A DNA stretch of 64,000 nucleotides, taken from Saprospiraceae bacterium (GTDB taxonomy: Bacteria > Bacteroidota > Bacteroidia > Chitinophagales > Saprospiraceae). The notes under the pieces were generated by a model. The model made no database searches. It saw only the letters and a program-made list of their open reading frames with translations, and had not been told where the DNA came from. Position numbers and translations under genes: made by a program. This document shows, in pieces, positions 54,501 through 63,560 of this stretch (position 1 is the stretch's first letter; each line of letters opens with the position of its first letter). The stretch spans positions 124,001 to 188,000 of the forward strand of contig JADJYQ010000005.1 of NCBI GenBank assembly GCA_016719615.1, in the 5' to 3' direction.

Positions 54501-54600
54501 ATATGAAGCATTGATAGAAAATAAAGACCTGGAGTTGTTAAAGGGTTCAGATGATTGGAATAGGGTGATGCAAAAACACTTTCCCGAAAAAATGAAATAA
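51544..54600 (+). CDS. caspase-TPR protein 2 of the array
   Basis: 1018 residues, longest of the complete family members. Signal peptide MKLYLILISVLVSLSLNSQ. Caspase domain with His120 (SGHGD) and Cys177 (DACRSG), then the linker with AALQDDAQQVIN (about 375-385). From about 440 to 1000 there are about 15 TPR units with the boundary motif LDSTN-type (ALELDSTNS, SLDSASP). C-terminus LKGSDDWNRVMQKHFPEKMK. Linker DNA at 51617-51644 is a run of AACTGC-type repeats. Starts 7 bases after gene 1. Confidence 0.93.
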   Translation: MKLYLILISVLVSLSLNSQSKGIKELPTANSKLPTSSTYAVVIGISDYQDPGIPDLRFADKDAEAFANFLRSSAGGKLDNDHLKLLINSEATMAQFANALDWLWEVCKEGDQAIIYFSGHGDVEKKSLTQPGFLLCWDAPARVYMAGGAFALPMLQEVVSTLSIQNKAKVIVITDACRSGTLAGSSVGGSQATAANLAKQFGNEIKIMSCQPNEYSIEGEQWGGGRGAFSYHLLDALYGMADINNDLWVTLQEIGRYLEDHVTNEVAPVSQVPMTVGNRNERLTSIDEQLLASLKSGKSHQTKMLSAVESKGIEEDVLSKLDTNTKLTYQLFKKALKNKTFLEPIDSCANSYYEQLIKEPQLERLHSTMKRNYAAALQDDAQQVINIWLKADVKELNCIGKSIPLGPIPDNLKKAAELLGTQHYMHSYLTARHLLFEGITQMKHSNPDVLMGNRILEKYKQALVLEPNSPVLWHQMSRVYINNLRNLDSAYLCANNAISLSPQWVLPLTDLYNAMVQIDKLDFAEKVLKQAESIQPEHPYVIQANASLRIHKGDIEGSISAFKAYLEAKGPLYPCWFSDFGFSLAQAGRFEEAEAAYQKALELDSTNSTIMNNLASLYRLLKRQKDAEKWLLKSMEFDSTAIFTSHNLGTYYLEMNEIQKAEHYFKKTLALDSNYISSLIALGEIYCRYFLPSKINEAELLYSRALSLDSASPLVLNSLGIFYFITNRPLAGIEALKKSLNIQPDNLNVVRNLAAFYSQMGEDSLAIDLVNNFLKQNTNPEAENTLLGFLGFIYIRKLNFKKGAEVFEKLVALDSTHISNSNNLAYAYLNLGRYNESEIIFKRILSRDSFHFPSWGNLGEIYLKAGRYEEAEKFLEKSMSLNQAWVYSWTNFGALYLKTHKYIKAEEYLKKALQVDSTFSEPMIYLGHVYLETNRQDEARNSFSNAIRVNPSATNAYLGLASLLAKEGKPKEAMKHVVQAIEINATYEALIENKDLELLKGSDDWNRVMQKHFPEKMK

Positions 54601-54607
54601 GTTCACT

Positions 54608-57193
54608 ATGAAATTATACTTAATCCTCATATCAATACTAACAAACGTTAGTTTGTATTCTCAATCAAAGGGCGTATCCCAACTGCAAACTGTAAACTCA
54701 AAACTGCCGGCTACTTCCACCTACGCCGTCGTCATCGGCATTTCTGACTACCAGGACGGCGGAATTCCTGACTTGCGTTTTGCGGATAAAGACGCCGAAG
54801 CCTTTGCAAATTATCTCCGGTCAAGTGCAGGAGGCAAACTCGACAAGGACCATTTAAAAGTATTGATCAACCAGCAAGCTACCATGGCACAATTTGCAAA
54901 TGCTCTGGACTGGTTGTGGGAAATCTGCAAGGAAGGTGATCAGGCCATCATTTATTTTTCGGGACACGGCGATGTCGAGAAAAAAAGTTTGACGCAACCT
55001 GGATTTCTGTTGTGTTGGGATGCACCGGCACGGGTTTATATGGCAGGAGGCGCATTTGCATTGCCGATGTTGCAGGAAGTGGTGTCTACCCTTTCCACTC
55101 AAAACAAGGCGATGGTGATTGTCATTACAGATGCTTGTCACTCCGGGAAATTGGCGGGAAGTGAAATTTATGGTGCGCAACTCACAGGCCAAAACCTCGC
55201 CAGACAATATGCCAATGAAATTAAAATGCTTTCTTGCCAACCTAATGAATATAGCATCGAAGGTGAACAATGGGGTGGCGGACGAGGTGCATTTTCGTAT
55301 AATCTCATAGATGGTTTGTATGGACTTGCGGATGGAAACAAAGACCTGTTCGTAAGCCTACAGGAATTGAGTCGTTATCTTGAGGATCATGTCACGACGG
55401 AAGTGGCACCGATGGTGCAGGTACCCATGATTATTGGAAATCGGATAACCCGATTGTCCAGTGTTGATACAAAATTTCTTGAAAATTTAAGTTCAGGAAA
55501 AATAAACCAGACACAGATTTTTTCACCCGTGGATAGTCGGGGCATGGAGGATGAGATTTTGGCCGACATGGATACGACCATTCAGGAACTCTATCAACTG
55601 TTCAAAATAGCTTTACAAGACAAGCGTTTACTTTTACCTTTAAATGCATGTGCAAACACTTATTATGATAAGTTGATTGGAGAGTCTAAGCTTCAGCGGC
55701 TACACTCTTCCATGACGCGAAACTTTGCGGCTGCTTTGCAAGACGATGCCCAACAAACCATGAATCGATGGTTAAGTATCGATATTCATCAAACTGTTCA
55801 AAGTGGGTCAAAAAATAAAAGTGAAAATATCCCCATCAAAGTATTTTCAGATCGAGTTAAATCTTACCCAAGCTGCTTAGAAAGGGCTGCTGTATTATTG
55901 GGTCAAGATCATTATTTATATACTACCTTGATGGCTCGCAAATATTTTTTCGAAGGGTTTTTATTAGCGAATGGCAATCGGAATCCGAGTAAGGAAATCG
56001 GCGAAAAGGCAATTGAGAAATTTCAACAATCCCTTCAATGGCAAGCTGAACATCCAGCAGTTTTTTGGCAGATGAGTCAGATTTATGGTTATCAGCTGCT
56101 TTTACCTGATTCCATGGAACTCTTTGCAAAAAAGGCAATGGAAGTTTATCCTCGTTGGATTGTACCTTATACCACTCTTGCTTTTAATTTTTCTCAGAAA
56201 TATAAGTTTTTCGAAAAAGCTAAATTGTATTTAGATCAAGCCATGAATCTAGATTCAAGCTCTGATAAGGTATGGATTGGCCTGGGGGTTTATCATATTT
56301 GGAAAAAGGAATACAAGAAAGCAGAAGATGCTTTTATTAAATCAATTCAACTTGACTCTACGGTTTCAGATGCCTACAATAATCTGGGTTTAGTTTACAT
56401 TAACATGGGTAAATACGATTTAGCAGAGAAAAATTTGCAAAAATCAATTCAATTGGATTCAACCAATTCACTGCAATACAACACGCTTGGATTTCTCTAC
56501 AATAACATCCGAAGGTATCCAGAGGCAGAGCAAGTATTGTTAAAAGCCATACAGTTAAATTCCAATTATATAGAAGCGCAGGTAAATTTAGGCGTTACCT
56601 ATTATTTATCAGGTCGGAATCAAGAAGCTGAGAAGGTATTTCTAGAGGTCATTCAACTCGATTCGACTTCAGTTCAGGCTTTAGGCAATTTAGGCAATAT
56701 TTATAGAAAGCGGAGCAACTATCCCGATGCAGAAAAATATTTGCGGAAAGCCATACAAATCGATTCAAACTTTTTTCAGGCAAGCGCAAATTTGGGACTG
56801 GTATATCATAAACTCAGACAATGGAAAGAGGCTTCTCCTTTCATGCAAAAAGCTGTAAAAGCACTGCCTAAAAACGAGTTGCTTCAAGCTGTTCTGGGTG
56901 ATGTATATGCGCACCTGGACTTGGATATAGACAAGGCGCAATCCTGTTTCGAAAAAGCGATTGAACTGGATCCTGAATACCCGGATACTTATAGATACTA
57001 TGCAAATTTATCGTTAAGAAAAAATCAAACGGAAGCTGCATGGACTTACCTTGAAAAAGGACTGGAAAAGGGAGTGGGCGAAGACCAGTTTGCATTTGAG
57101 GACTTACAGGCCGATCCTGACTTTGAAGTAATGCGAAAAGATCTTAAATGGAAAACCCTAATGCAAAAATATTTCCCCGACAAAATGAAATAA
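54608..57193 (+). CDS. caspase-TPR protein 3 of the array
   Basis: 861 residues. Signal peptide MKLYLILISILTNVSLYSQ, its end encoded across a CTAACAAACGTTAG palindrome (54638-54651). His120 and Cys177 are kept, but the Cys motif is DACHSGK where paralogs have DACRSG. Linker repeat DNA at 54681-54708. About eleven TPRs follow (SIQLDSTVSDAYNNLG, VIQLDSTSVQALGNLG). C-terminus MQKYFPDKMK. 7 bases after gene 2, 1 base before gene 4. Confidence 0.93.
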   Translation: MKLYLILISILTNVSLYSQSKGVSQLQTVNSKLPATSTYAVVIGISDYQDGGIPDLRFADKDAEAFANYLRSSAGGKLDKDHLKVLINQQATMAQFANALDWLWEICKEGDQAIIYFSGHGDVEKKSLTQPGFLLCWDAPARVYMAGGAFALPMLQEVVSTLSTQNKAMVIVITDACHSGKLAGSEIYGAQLTGQNLARQYANEIKMLSCQPNEYSIEGEQWGGGRGAFSYNLIDGLYGLADGNKDLFVSLQELSRYLEDHVTTEVAPMVQVPMIIGNRITRLSSVDTKFLENLSSGKINQTQIFSPVDSRGMEDEILADMDTTIQELYQLFKIALQDKRLLLPLNACANTYYDKLIGESKLQRLHSSMTRNFAAALQDDAQQTMNRWLSIDIHQTVQSGSKNKSENIPIKVFSDRVKSYPSCLERAAVLLGQDHYLYTTLMARKYFFEGFLLANGNRNPSKEIGEKAIEKFQQSLQWQAEHPAVFWQMSQIYGYQLLLPDSMELFAKKAMEVYPRWIVPYTTLAFNFSQKYKFFEKAKLYLDQAMNLDSSSDKVWIGLGVYHIWKKEYKKAEDAFIKSIQLDSTVSDAYNNLGLVYINMGKYDLAEKNLQKSIQLDSTNSLQYNTLGFLYNNIRRYPEAEQVLLKAIQLNSNYIEAQVNLGVTYYLSGRNQEAEKVFLEVIQLDSTSVQALGNLGNIYRKRSNYPDAEKYLRKAIQIDSNFFQASANLGLVYHKLRQWKEASPFMQKAVKALPKNELLQAVLGDVYAHLDLDIDKAQSCFEKAIELDPEYPDTYRYYANLSLRKNQTEAAWTYLEKGLEKGVGEDQFAFEDLQADPDFEVMRKDLKWKTLMQKYFPDKMK

Positions 57194-57194
57194 G

Positions 57195-59847
57195 ATGCTT
57201 ATGAAATCATATTTGATTTTTTTATCGATACTAACAAACGTTTGTTTGTATTCCCAATCTAAAGGAGTAACGGAAAGTACTCCCTCTCCGCAGAGTGGAG
57301 AGGGTCGGGGTGAGGTCTACGCGGTCGTCGTCGGCATCTCCGACTACCAGGACAAAGACATTCCCGACCTGCGTTTTGCAGATAAAGATGCTGAAGCTTT
57401 GCAAATTTTTAAGATCCAATGCAGGCGGTAAATTGGATGGAGATCATTTAAAAGTTTTATTGAATAAAGATGCAACGGCTGCACAATTTGCAATTGCACT
57501 GGATTGGCTATGGGAGGTGGTTAAGGAAGGAGATCAGGTCATTATTTATTTTTCAGGTCATGGAGATGTGGAGAAAAAGAGCCTGACCCAGCCGGGGTAT
57601 TTACTTTGCTGGGATGCACCATCGCGTGTTTATCTTGCGGGGCGTGCCTTGGCGCTACCCATGTTTCAGGATGTAATTTCTACGCTATCTGTACAGAATA
57701 AAGCAAAAGTGATCGTCATCACGGATGCTTGCCGTAGCGGAAAACTAGCAGGAAGTACAGTTGGAGGATCACAGATCACCGGAGCTAATCTTGCAAAACA
57801 ATATGCGAATGAGATTAAAATACTTTCCTGTCAGCCACATGAATACAGCATTGAAGGAGAGCAATGGGGCGGAGGCCGTGGGGCATTTTCTTATAATCTG
57901 GTGAATGCCCTATATGGTATGGCCGATCACAATAAGGATCTGATCGTCAATTTGCAGGAAACGGGAAGGTACTTAGAAGATCATGTCACGTCTGAAGTGG
58001 CACCGGTAAGCCAGGTGCCGATGGTTTTAGGCAATCGATCAGAGCAGCTTGCAAAGGTAGATGTAAGTCTGCTCGCTCTTATAAGATCAGGAAAGACAAA
58101 TCAATTGGCCAGTATATCAACGATTGATTCCAGGGGAATGGAGGAAGATGTTTTAGCTAAGCTGGATACAAACATATTGGAAAAGTATAAATTATTCAAA
58201 AATGCAATGCTCAAAAAGCAATTATTAGAACCAGTTCATGCTAGTGCAGACCATTACTACACTGAATTGATAAAGCTTGCAGAATTGTCAAAATTGCATT
58301 CAACAATGACCCGCAATTTTGCCGCTGCTTTGCAGGATGATGCTCAACAGGCCATGAATATTTGGTTGAAAGCAGATGTAAAAGAATTGCAGTGCATCGG
58401 TAAAACTCTAAAACTTGAACCCATACCACGGCAATTGCAGCGGGCGGCAGAGCTGCTTGGCGAACAACACTATATGTATCGTTCCCTTCAAGCACGAACA
58501 TTGCTATTCGAGGGCATAGTGCTGAGTAAGCGCAATAACAACCCCGATGAAAAGTTGGGTCGACAGTGCATCCAATTTTTTCGGGAGTCACTTGCAAAGG
58601 AACCTCAATCGCCATTGCCCTGGTCATCGATGAGCCGGGAATATGCGACCCACCTCCGAATAGTGGATTCAGCGTTTCTCTGTGCTTATGAAGCCCGTTT
58701 ACTGGCCCCAAACTGGGTGTCTCCATATGTCAATCTAGCCAATTTATTCAGTTACCAAGCTAATTTCGATGCTGCTGAAACAGCCTTGCGCGAAGCAGCT
58801 AAAATGGATTCTTTGCACCCGCTCGTCATTAAAGAACGGGGTTTTTGGCACAGTAAGCAACATGGGGAGGAGCATAAAAAAGCAGCATTGACGCTCTTCG
58901 AAAATTATCAAAAAAGCGGAGGTGTTCTATATCCTTGTTGGCACGTAGACTACGCCAATGTTCTGGCTTCTTTTGGCAAGATGGATGCTGCAGAAGCTGA
59001 ATTTCGAAAGGCCATTGAATTGGATTCAACCAATGCAAGCGCCTGGGCTAATTTCGGAAGCTTTTTATATTTCAACCTGCGCCTCAACGAATCGGAAAAA
59101 GTATTACGTAGGGCTGGTGATATGGATTCCACTATTTATGCAGTGTGGATGTTACTTGGTCAGGTTTACGGGCAACAGGGACGATTCGCAGAATCGGAAT
59201 CGGTGATGTTGAAAGCCCTTCGCCTTGATTCTACGATTTATGGCATCTGGACCGCGCTCGGCATATTATACTACATTTCCGGTCGGCACGATGATGCAGA
59301 ACGATATTTGAAAAAATCGCACGCACTTTACCCCTCAGATCCTTGGACCTTGAACTACCTCGGTGAGTTAGCGGCTAACAGAGGTCGTTGGGAAGAAGCC
59401 GGCATACAGTTTAAAAAATCCATTGGACTGGACTCGTCCTTTGTGCGGGGCTGGAACGGATGGGCGGGGGTGCTCGTGGCCACCAAACAATTTGCGGAAG
59501 CAGAACGCGCAGCATTGGTGGCCATCGCTTTGGATTCCACCTGGACGGAATCGCATCGTCATTTAGGCATGGCCTATTTTAAAACGGGTCGGCAAGCTCA
59601 GGCAAAAACGTACTTTGAAAAATCGCTAAAAATAGTCCCTGAATATTTCCCGGCGCAACTTGGTTTGACCTATATTCTTCTATCCGAAGGCAAAAATTCA
59701 GAGGCCCTTACCCAATTGGAACAAGCTATCGGCAAAGGTTGCACCTATGAGCAATTAAAACAGGATGAAGATTTGGGGATTTTGAGAAGCCTTCCTGAAT
59801 GGAATGTCTTGATGCAAAAACACTTTCCCGAAAAAGTAAAAGAATAA
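57195..59847 (+). CDS. caspase-TPR protein 4 of the array, doubly frameshifted near N-terminus
   Basis: Signal peptide (MKSYLIFLSILTNVCLYSQ; ATG 57195 or 57201), repeat-derived linker (57282-57315), then AVVVGISDYQDKDIPDLRFADKDAEA in one frame and FLRSNAGGKLDGDHLKVLLNK in another. Adding one T to the run 57398-57400 and one to 57406-57410 gives GCT TTT GCA AAT TTT TTA, i.e. AFANFLRS as in all paralogs, and an 884-residue protein. His in SGHGD and Cys in DACRSG intact; AGRALALPM replaces AGGALALPM. The TPR tail and C-terminus MQKHFPEKVKE follow. 1 base after gene 3. Confidence 0.9.
57282..57315 (+). repeat. in-frame palindromic repeat in caspase gene 4
   Basis: CCCTCTCC-gcagagt-GGAGAGGG plus TCGGGGTGAGG, related to the repeat in genes 1 and 5; encodes linker residues SPQSGEGRGEV. 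Confidence 0.75.
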
Positions 59848-59850
59848 ACA

Positions 59851-61076
59851 ATGACAATAAAAGCTATATTTACACCGTAAATCAAAAATTTAATTTTATA
59901 ATTACGGCTAATAAACTATATTTACCACGTTTTGCAGAACCAGAAATTCTGCGACTCATCTCAACCAATCCTGCGATAGTAGTGGTCGGGCCCAGGCAGG
60001 TGGGCAAAACGGCATTGGTGAAGCACCTTGCCGCTCAGGTACCGGGGCAAGTAGTGTACTTCGACTTGGAAAATCCCGATGATTACAATAAGCTGAATAA
60101 CCCAAGTCTGCTCTTCAATCCCCTGAAAGACCATACCGTCATTTTAGATGAAGTGCAGCGGGTTCCGACGCTCTTCCCGATTTTGCGCAGTCTGATCGAT
60201 CAGCACCGGCAGCCAGGGCGTTTTATCTTGCTCGGCTCGGCATCGCCAGAGCTCATCCGGGACACTTCGGAGTCTTTGGCTGGTAGGGTGGCTTATTTCG
60301 AGTTACAGCCGTTTTCGATCCGCGAGTTGCCTGTTGAAATCGATTATCGCCAACATTGGCTTAGGGGTGGGTTTCCCGATTCGCTCCTTGCGGGTGACGA
60401 TGTCCAAAGCCTTGAATGGCGTGAAAATTTCATTCGCAGTTATCTCGAACGCGACCTTCCTCTCCTGGGATTGCGAGCCGACCCAATGCTTATCCGCCGC
60501 TTATGGAGTATGATCGCACATCTCAATGGACAATTACTCAATCTTGCGACCTTATCCAAATCTCTTGATATAAGTTCCCCTACAGTTCGCCGTTATATTA
60601 ATTTCCTGGAATCAGCATTCCTGATTCGTCAACTGCAACCTTGGTTTGCCAACACCAGAAAACGCCTGGTAAAAACGCCCAAAATTTATCTCCGGGACAC
60701 GGGTTTACTGCACGCCCTTCTTCGCATTGAAAACAATTTACAGTTGCAAGGTCATCCTGCAGTCGGCGCATCCTGGGAGGCTTATATTGTGCAAGAAATC
60801 GCTTCGCGTTTGCCGGCCCGGGCGGATTTATTTTTTTACCGTACGCATGACGGAACAGAAGCTGATCTGGTTATTACCCGTAGTGGTGTTCCACATGTAC
60901 TTTTAGAAATCAAATACTCCACAGCGCCTAAGCCTGGTAAAGGGTTTTTTATTGCCAAAAAAGACCTGGCCACAACTCGAAATTTCATCATTTGCCCGAC
61001 ACCGAATAGCTATCCCCTTGCAGAAGATGTGGATGTTTTGAGTTATCTTGAACTTGATAAAATTTTTGATGCATGA
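59851..61076 (+). CDS. AAA ATPase with DUF4143 domain, inserted in the array
   Basis: Walker A VVGPRQVGKTALVKHL (near residue 45), Walker B region HTVILDEVQRVP, then LLGSASPELIRDTSESLAGRVAYFELQPFSIRELP, WRENFIRSYLERDLPLLG, a winged-helix-like LSKSLDISSPTVRRYINFLESAFLIRQLQPW, and DUF4143 with VKTPKIYLRDTGLLHALL and a nuclease-like DGTEADLVI-LLEIKY (a possible D-ExK-type core). Family members are widespread, mobile, of unclear role. No in-frame ATG lies between the previous stop and the domain; adding one A to the run 59859-59862 would make ATG 59851 the start (MTIKSYIYTVNQKF), 3 bases after gene 4. Without that, ATG 59799 inside gene 4 must be used. Its stop overlaps the start of gene 5 by ATGA. 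Confidence 0.85.
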
Positions 61077-63496
61077 AATGCTTTCTCCTCTTCATTACCA
61101 TACTAACAAACGTTAGTTTGTATTCTCAATCTAAAGGAGTAACGGAAAGTACTCCCTCTCCGCAGAGTGGAGAGGGCCGGGGTGAGGTCTACGCAGTTGT
61201 CATTGGCATCTCCGACTACCAGGATCCCGGCATCCCTGATCTTCGCTTCGCAGAAAAAGATGCGGAGGCTTTTGCAAATTATTTAAGATCGAGTGCTGGT
61301 GGTAATTTGGATCATGATCATTTAAAATTATTATTAAATAAGGAAGCAACAGTAGCACAATTTGCCATTGCATTGGATTGGTTGATGGAAGTAGTAAAAG
61401 AAAATGATCAGGTTATACTCTATTTTTCCGGACATGGCGATGTAGAAAAAAAGACCATTACGCAACCAGGTTATCTCTTATGTTGGGATGCACCTGCTAG
61501 AGTTTATTTGGCAGGCGGCGCATTAGCGCTTCCCATGTTTCAAGATATCATCACTACGCTTTCCTCGCAAAACAAAGCTAAAGTAGTTGTCATCACAGAT
61601 GCCTGCCGATCTGGAAAATTAGCTGGCAGCAGTGTCGGTGGATCACAAATAACAGGAGCTAATCTTGCAAAGCAATATGCGAATGAAATTAAAATACTTT
61701 CATGCCAGCCAAATGAATATTCTATCGAAGGTGAACAATGGGGGGGTGGACGCGGAGTTTTTTCTTATCATCTGGTCAATGCTTTATATGGTATGGCAGA
61801 TCACAACAATGATCAGCTGGTAAATCTGCATGAAGCAAGTAGATATCTGGAGGATCATGTAAGCAAGGAAGTAGCTCCGGTAAGTCAGATGCCGATGATT
61901 TTAGGAAACCGCATGGAGCTGTTAGCACATGTAGATGCTTCACTTTTGGCTTCGGTTAAATCTTCTAAGAGCCATCAACTGGCTTTATTATCATCGATTG
62001 AATCAAGAGGAATGGAGGAAGATATTTTATCTTCCGTAGATACCTCAATACGTCTGAATTATAAACTGTTTAATAAAGCACTCAAAGAAAAGAAATTTAT
62101 TGAGCCGGAATCAAATTGTGCGGAATATTATTACCAACACTTGATGGCACATGCTGGTTTGAGTCGATTACATTCTACAATGACTCGCAATTATGCAGCC
62201 GCTTTACAGGATGATGCACAGCAAGTAATGAACATCATGCTCAAGTCAGGACTCACCGAACAAGTATTGAAAAACACCAGTTTTTCCAAGCTGTTCAAGT
62301 CTTATCCGGCCTATTTGGAAAGGGCCAGCGAACTATTGGGAAAAGGCCATTACATGTACCAAATTTTGCAAGCCCGGAAATATTACTTTGAAGGATTAAT
62401 GAAAACCAGTAGGAAAGAAGCACGTACCCTATTCAGAAAAGCTTTGGAGCTTCAACCCGATATGCCACATGCTATGATACAATTGGTTCGTATGTCTGAA
62501 GGCAACCAATTGGATTCTGCTTTATATTATTTTGAAAAAGGGAAGAACCTGGTTCCTCAATGGGTGGAACCTTATTTGTCTATGAGTAAATTTTATGAAT
62601 GGAGAACGAAACAAACTGATAAAGCGGAAGAAATCCTAATCCTTGCAGGAAAATTAGATTCCACTTCTGTATTGGTAAAATATAAAAAAGCAGATTTTTA
62701 CTATACGCAAGGCAAATTTGAACTCGCAGAGCAGTTTTTTTTATCAGTTATTGAAAGCATTCAGGGAGATATTTGTTTCCCTTGTGCTTACCATAATTTG
62801 GGAAATGTATACTTTAATACCCAACGATATGATTTAGCTGAAATTCAATACCATAAAGCCATTCAGATAGACTCAACTTTTAGTCCGGCCTATTTCGGTT
62901 TAGGAAATGTATATCGCAGTACTCTTCGCTATAATTTAATGGAAAAGTGTTTAGAAAAAGCGATCCTGCTCGATTCGAATTCAGTTATAGTCAATAACTC
63001 TTTGGGAATTCTTTATCTGGATACACATCGTTACGATCTTGCAGTTGCTAAGCTTTTAAAGATAATTCAACTAGATTCGGGTTTTGTACATGCCTATTAT
63101 AATTTAGGAAGAACGTATAAAATGTCCAAACGGGATGATCTTGCAGAAAAGTATTATAAAAAAACAATTGAACTCGACATAACTTATTGGGAAGCTTTTT
63201 TTGATTTAGGATACCTATACCTAAATTCAAAACGCCTGGTAGAAGCTGAACAAATGTTTTATAAAGTTTTAGAAATAGTTCCAAACGATTTTACAGCTTA
63301 TTACAACCTGGCTTGTATTTCCGGTATACAGGGCAAGATCGATCAGGCCTATGAACATCTCGCACATACTTTAAAAATGGGTTATAAAGACTTTGATACG
63401 ATGCATAATGATAAAGACCTTATTTTGTTGCGCCAGAGAACTCAACAATGGAATTCCTTGATGAAGAAATATTTTCCCGACAAAATGAAAAATTAA
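61073..63496 (+). CDS. caspase-TPR protein 5 of the array
   Basis: 807 residues. Signal peptide MKCFLLFITILTNVSLYSQ over the palindrome at 61103-61116, the repeat linker at 61154-61187, His121 (YFSGHGDVEKK), Cys178 (DACRSGK), the LSCQPNEYSIEGEQWGGGRG block, the AALQDDAQQVMN linker, about eight TPRs (AIQIDSTFSPAYFGLG, IIQLDSGFVHAYYNLG) and the C-terminus MKKYFPDKMKN. ATG overlaps the DUF4143 stop. An 18-bp AT palindrome (TTTTATTTTAAAATAAAA, 63511-63528) follows. Confidence 0.93.
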   Translation: MKCFLLFITILTNVSLYSQSKGVTESTPSPQSGEGRGEVYAVVIGISDYQDPGIPDLRFAEKDAEAFANYLRSSAGGNLDHDHLKLLLNKEATVAQFAIALDWLMEVVKENDQVILYFSGHGDVEKKTITQPGYLLCWDAPARVYLAGGALALPMFQDIITTLSSQNKAKVVVITDACRSGKLAGSSVGGSQITGANLAKQYANEIKILSCQPNEYSIEGEQWGGGRGVFSYHLVNALYGMADHNNDQLVNLHEASRYLEDHVSKEVAPVSQMPMILGNRMELLAHVDASLLASVKSSKSHQLALLSSIESRGMEEDILSSVDTSIRLNYKLFNKALKEKKFIEPESNCAEYYYQHLMAHAGLSRLHSTMTRNYAAALQDDAQQVMNIMLKSGLTEQVLKNTSFSKLFKSYPAYLERASELLGKGHYMYQILQARKYYFEGLMKTSRKEARTLFRKALELQPDMPHAMIQLVRMSEGNQLDSALYYFEKGKNLVPQWVEPYLSMSKFYEWRTKQTDKAEEILILAGKLDSTSVLVKYKKADFYYTQGKFELAEQFFLSVIESIQGDICFPCAYHNLGNVYFNTQRYDLAEIQYHKAIQIDSTFSPAYFGLGNVYRSTLRYNLMEKCLEKAILLDSNSVIVNNSLGILYLDTHRYDLAVAKLLKIIQLDSGFVHAYYNLGRTYKMSKRDDLAEKYYKKTIELDITYWEAFFDLGYLYLNSKRLVEAEQMFYKVLEIVPNDFTAYYNLACISGIQGKIDQAYEHLAHTLKMGYKDFDTMHNDKDLILLRQRTQQWNSLMKKYFPDKMKN
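61154..61187 (+). repeat. in-frame palindromic repeat in caspase gene 5
   Basis: Almost identical to the gene 4 copy (CCCTCTCC / GGAGAGGG then CCGGGGTGAGG). Confidence 0.75.
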
Positions 63497-63560
63497 TAAT
63501 TTAAAGAGAATTTTATTTTAAAATAAAAATTTAATATTCTTTCACTTCAAAGAAAAAAAA

